Shown here one piece after another: positions 13,839 to 15,678 of a stretch of 15,678 nucleotides of DNA. The stretch spans positions 1 to 15,678 of the forward strand of contig DVEE01000417.1 in assembly GCA_015295885.1 (NCBI GenBank), in the 5' to 3' direction. A program made the translations under genes and the position numbers. The notes under the pieces were generated by a model. The model made no database searches and was not told the origin of the DNA. It worked only from the letters and a program-made list of their open reading frames with translations. The DNA comes from Leptolyngbyaceae cyanobacterium M65_K2018_010 (GTDB taxonomy: Bacteria > Cyanobacteriota > Cyanobacteriia > Phormidesmidales > Phormidesmidaceae). How positions within the stretch are numbered: the first letter of the stretch is position 1; every line of letters begins with the position of its first letter.

Positions 13839-13970
13839 ATGGGCCGACAGACTGTGCTTTGGCCGTAACCCACAGAGGACTATTTCGCCAACCACGGCAG
13901 CACCAGCAGCCGAGGATGGTGAAGTCCCTGTAGGCCATGGCGGATCTGGGCAGTCTGTAGCTGATGGATC
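13816..13970. other. Unexplained non-coding stretch, possible repeat element or gene remnant
   Basis: Lies between the DUF29 start and the end of the interrupted small gene. A 40-codon minus-strand frame from ATG 13938 begins MAYRDFT and soon turns cysteine/tryptophan-rich. An overlapping frame reads RLLVLPWLAK followed by a stop and then SSVGYG. Neither is a credible gene; together they suggest a degraded coding stretch or a genome-wide repeat with chance frames. Confidence 0.3.
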
Positions 13971-14198
13971 CTATTGTGCCGGATGGTCGCCCACAATCGA
14001 TAACGCCTCAAACAGCTTTTTGAGTTCGGTCTTGAGGCAGCCGATCGCGGCTTCTATGGAGTCGCAGGGGTCAGAGTCAACCAGGTGAGCATCGCCCATA
14101 TCGGCGCTTGACCACAGGTAGGCGTGCTGGCCAATGGTGAGATGGCCTGACTACTGCTGCTCGTAGGTGTCGAAGGTGATGAAAAACGTGCGCGGCAT
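13971..14198 (-). pseudogene. Small soluble-protein gene interrupted by an in-frame amber codon
   Basis: The minus-strand frame from ATG 14198 reads MPRTFFITFDTYEQQ, then TAG at 14151-14153, and continues without a frame change as SGHLTIGQHAYLWSSADMG, then AHLVDSDPCDSIEAAIG and LKTELKKLFEALSIV to a second TAG at 13971-13973. In all there are 74 amino acids plus one internal stop. The sequence after the amber is protein-like: beta-type HLTIGQHAYLW, then an amphipathic helix, with no low-complexity bias. A G-rich Shine-Dalgarno sequence (AGGGGGG) precedes the ATG. I do not recognise the family. A nonsense mutation is the simplest reading; sequencing error or readthrough are alternatives. Confidence 0.5.
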
Positions 14199-14242
14199 CA
14201 GCCCCCCTGGGTCGGGCTGAAAGTAGCCCCAAAGGGGGGGCT
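14199..14242. repeat. Overlapping hairpins upstream of the interrupted gene
   Basis: CAGCCC (14199-14204) pairs with GGGCTG (14215-14220), and AGCCCC (14226-14231) with GGGGCT (14237-14242). Alternatively AGCCCCCC (14200-14207) pairs with GGGGGGCT (14235-14242), an 8-bp perfect stem excluding the other two. On the minus strand the structure follows the DUF2283 gene and covers the Shine-Dalgarno sequence of the interrupted gene. It could serve as operon terminator or as ribosome-site sequestration. Confidence 0.45.
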
Positions 14243-14285
14243 CCTTCTTTAAGGACGTCAGGTTGATAGGCGAATGAGAAGTGGG

Positions 14286-14486
14286 TTAGGGGGTAGTTTC
14301 TAGAAGGATGGTTTGCCAGGAGTCGGGGCTGCGTTGGCTGATATAAAGCACTTCAATACCGACGACTTTACCTGCGGCGTTGTAATCCAGAATGATGCCG
14401 TCACTGACTTCTTCAGACTCAATAATGGGGGTGTCGTCAAGCCGAAGGTAAAGGGCATCGTCTTCTTTATGAACCACTAATTTCAT
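14286..14486 (-). CDS. DUF2283 family small protein, possible antitoxin partner
   Basis: A 66-residue acidic protein with the DUF2283 pattern: DALYLRLDDTPIIESEEVSDGIILDYNAAGKVVGIEVLYIS, a beta-hairpin-rich module typically starting with a Y(L/I).L sequence and ending in G.EIL. The start ATG overlaps the DUF4258 stop by 4 nt (ATGA), and a strong AGGAGG lies 5 nt upstream, inside the preceding gene. The function of DUF2283 is not established; its regular pairing with DUF4258 genes suggests that the two proteins form a toxin-antitoxin-like or chaperoned pair, with this one as the acidic partner (inference). Confidence 0.85.
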   Translation of the reverse strand: MKLVVHKEDDALYLRLDDTPIIESEEVSDGIILDYNAAGKVVGIEVLYISQRSPDSWQTILLETTP

Positions 14487-14731
14487 TTCACCCTCCTGTC
14501 GAAGAAAATTGTGATAACCCGTTGGGGATCAACGTTAGGATTCACGATAACGCGCAACCACCTATTGCCAAAATCCGGTATTCGCTTCAGATAATGAGTA
14601 TTTCCGTGTCTATCAGCAAGAGTCAAGCATTGATCTGGAGCAGAAAGCGTTGCTTCTAACCAGGTAATCTGAATATTTCGCTCTTGCATCTGATAATGTG
14701 CATGTTGAGAAAGTTCGAATCCATGTGTCAT
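14483..14731 (-). CDS. DUF4258 family small protein, possible RelE/BrnT-like toxin
   Basis: An 82-residue protein matching DUF4258: LSQHAHYQMQERNIQITWLEATLSAPDQCLTL followed by a beta-rich half WLRVIVNPNVDPQRVITIFFDRR. The opening S.HA..(Q/R)M.ERNI and the closing V.TIFF pattern resemble BrnT-type toxins of the RelE superfamily, so an RNase toxin role is plausible but not shown. It ends in a 4-nt overlap with DUF2283 and begins 28 nt after the CARF stop, so CARF, DUF4258 and DUF2283 form a probable operon. ATG at 14731. Confidence 0.85.
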   Translation of the reverse strand: MTHGFELSQHAHYQMQERNIQITWLEATLSAPDQCLTLADRHGNTHYLKRIPDFGNRWLRVIVNPNVDPQRVITIFFDRRVK

Positions 14732-14759
14732 TCATCATATTCCTTGATCGTATTTTTAA

Positions 14760-15678
14760 TTATTCAACAAACTCCATTCGCATAAATGGTGCATAATTTC
14801 CTCTGTCTTTGTCAGGATTGACTATCACCTTACTAGGATATTGCGAGCCTTCCTGATCCTCACGAATGGCTCTCCAAACCAGCAGTCGCCATCCTTCTTT
14901 AGAAACTAAATAGCGATCCGTTGTTCTCCCCGGCTTGAGCCAGTAAAGCCCGGTATTATTGTTGATATGAACAGCCTGCTGGAATGCATCATCGGACTGA
15001 GAAACGCGACGTAAGAAGCGAAAGGGATCACAATTATCCAGAGACGCCAAATTTTGAAAAACGTCCTTGATGGCTTTTTGTGACAAAAAAGGAACTAAAG
15101 CCGAGGGTTTACGAATAACCTCTAAAAATAGGAATCCTACCGCAGAAAGAGTAACATCATTGCCATTCATTTCCACTAAAGGTTCAAACCAAGTGCGCTC
15201 TTCGTAGGGGACGCGCTGTTCCCATGTAGATCTAGGGATAGCAGTATTCCGCTCAATATCTTCAAACAGATCTTTGTAAGCCTCAAATTGAGATCTGTTA
15301 AATTCTAGAGGTAAGGGTGGTAGCTCTAACAAGCTGGTTGATTGCTCAAAGATATAGTCGCACTTAACCCCCTTGATCATGCCAAGCAAAACAGTGTAAG
15401 GAACAAGAGCCTTGTATCCTCCAGTTGGGTTCAAGATCACATTGCTGTAAGCATCAATAGTTGTTAGGGCTTTTTTGATAAACTCGATAACACCTTCGTT
15501 TTTAAATCGATTGGCATCACTGACTTGCAAGCCTTTGATGGGTTCAGCTTCAACGATAATCCCAGGCCAATACTTCTCTAAGTAATGCTTAACAGCCAGA
15601 GCACAGCAATGCCCATCAGGAGTTTCTGAAGCACATAAAAGAACGCGATCGCTGGCATCAATGCCAATTCTAACTAAT
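14760..15678 (-). CDS. CARF-domain protein, APE2256/TIGR02619-like, with possible RelE-type C-terminus (5' end outside window)
   Basis: The frame is open to the window edge, so the N-terminus is missing; 305 residues are visible. The first visible residues (RIGIDASDRVLLCASETPDG, then KHYLEKYW) and the motif NPTGGYKALVPYTVLLGMI (about 88-106 of the visible part) are CARF hallmarks, i.e. a cyclic-oligoadenylate sensor of type III CRISPR systems. A short winged-helix-like segment follows (VTLSAVGFLFLEVI). The last 100 residues are two helices then GLYWLKPGRTTDRYLV and WRLLVWRAIREDQEG, a strand order and basic pattern reminiscent of RelE mRNA interferases. CARF-RelE proteins (Cami1) are known. 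An internal TTG at 15530 is not the true start because coding continues upstream in the same CARF domain. Coding is AT-rich. Confidence 0.82.
   Translation of the reverse strand, partial: LVRIGIDASDRVLLCASETPDGHCCALAVKHYLEKYWPGIIVEAEPIKGLQVSDANRFKNEGVIEFIKKALTTIDAYSNVILNPTGGYKALVPYTVLLGMIKGVKCDYIFEQSTSLLELPPLPLEFNRSQFEAYKDLFEDIERNTAIPRSTWEQRVPYEERTWFEPLVEMNGNDVTLSAVGFLFLEVIRKPSALVPFLSQKAIKDVFQNLASLDNCDPFRFLRRVSQSDDAFQQAVHINNNTGLYWLKPGRTTDRYLVSKEGWRLLVWRAIREDQEGSQYPSKVIVNPDKDRGNYAPFMRMEFVE

Noticed and set aside
11163..15678. A CRISPR array near the CARF genes
   Set aside because: I looked for regularly spaced repeats of about 28-37 bp and found none in the window.
1..15678. tRNA, rRNA, tmRNA or other known structured RNA; insertion sequence ends
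   Set aside because: No recognisable cloverleaf, rRNA segment, transposase gene or terminal inverted repeats with target duplications were seen.

Overview
The window is cyanobacterial chromosomal DNA. The palindrome GCGATCGC (HIP1), abundant in many cyanobacteria, occurs at least 13 times (e.g. 381, 819, 2749, 3843, 4860, 6534, 7070, 9785, 10332, 10453, 10542, 11920, 15645). The gene content fits a filamentous-type genome: a manganese/zinc ABC transporter and many Uma2, DUF29, DUF4258 and DUF2283 accessory genes. No species is claimed.

Left part (1-4665): a large MscS-type mechanosensitive channel (+). A two-gene minus-strand unit follows, with a sigma-70-like factor upstream of an exported TPR protein. 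After a roughly 415-bp intergenic region comes a small membrane-anchored VOC/glyoxalase-fold protein (+).

Centre-left (4693-8074): a minus-strand set in transcription order URC1 (GTP cyclohydrolase II-like), URC4 (DUF1688), upp (uracil phosphoribosyltransferase). These are the three signature proteins of the yeast-type URC uracil-catabolic pathway, so the cluster probably converts uracil via UMP into salvageable nitrogen and carbon. URC4 has an 11-nt match to the anti-Shine-Dalgarno sequence, and its stop lies 11 nt from the upp start.

Centre-right (8423-11166): a Mn/Zn ABC importer split into two divergent units, mntC (-) and mntAB (+). The short region between them carries five TTTCAT direct repeats, including two pairs spaced exactly 11 bp, which look like a binding site for an OmpR-type response regulator. 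The binding protein has a His-His-His-Asp ligand set (TroA-like), so Mn versus Zn specificity is open.

Right part (11163-15678): an accessory, defence-type region. It holds a CARF-HEPN protein of the TIGR02710 (Cas02710) type, a Uma2 nuclease-fold protein, a DUF29 protein, a small gene broken by an in-frame amber codon, a DUF4258/DUF2283 toxin-antitoxin-like pair, and a second CARF protein cut by the window end. The C-terminus of this last protein looks RelE-like. CARF proteins are ancillary effectors of type III CRISPR-Cas systems that sense cyclic oligoadenylates. No array or core cas gene lies in the window, so the core locus, if present, should be beyond the right edge. DNA from about 13300 onward is visibly more AT-rich than the rest.
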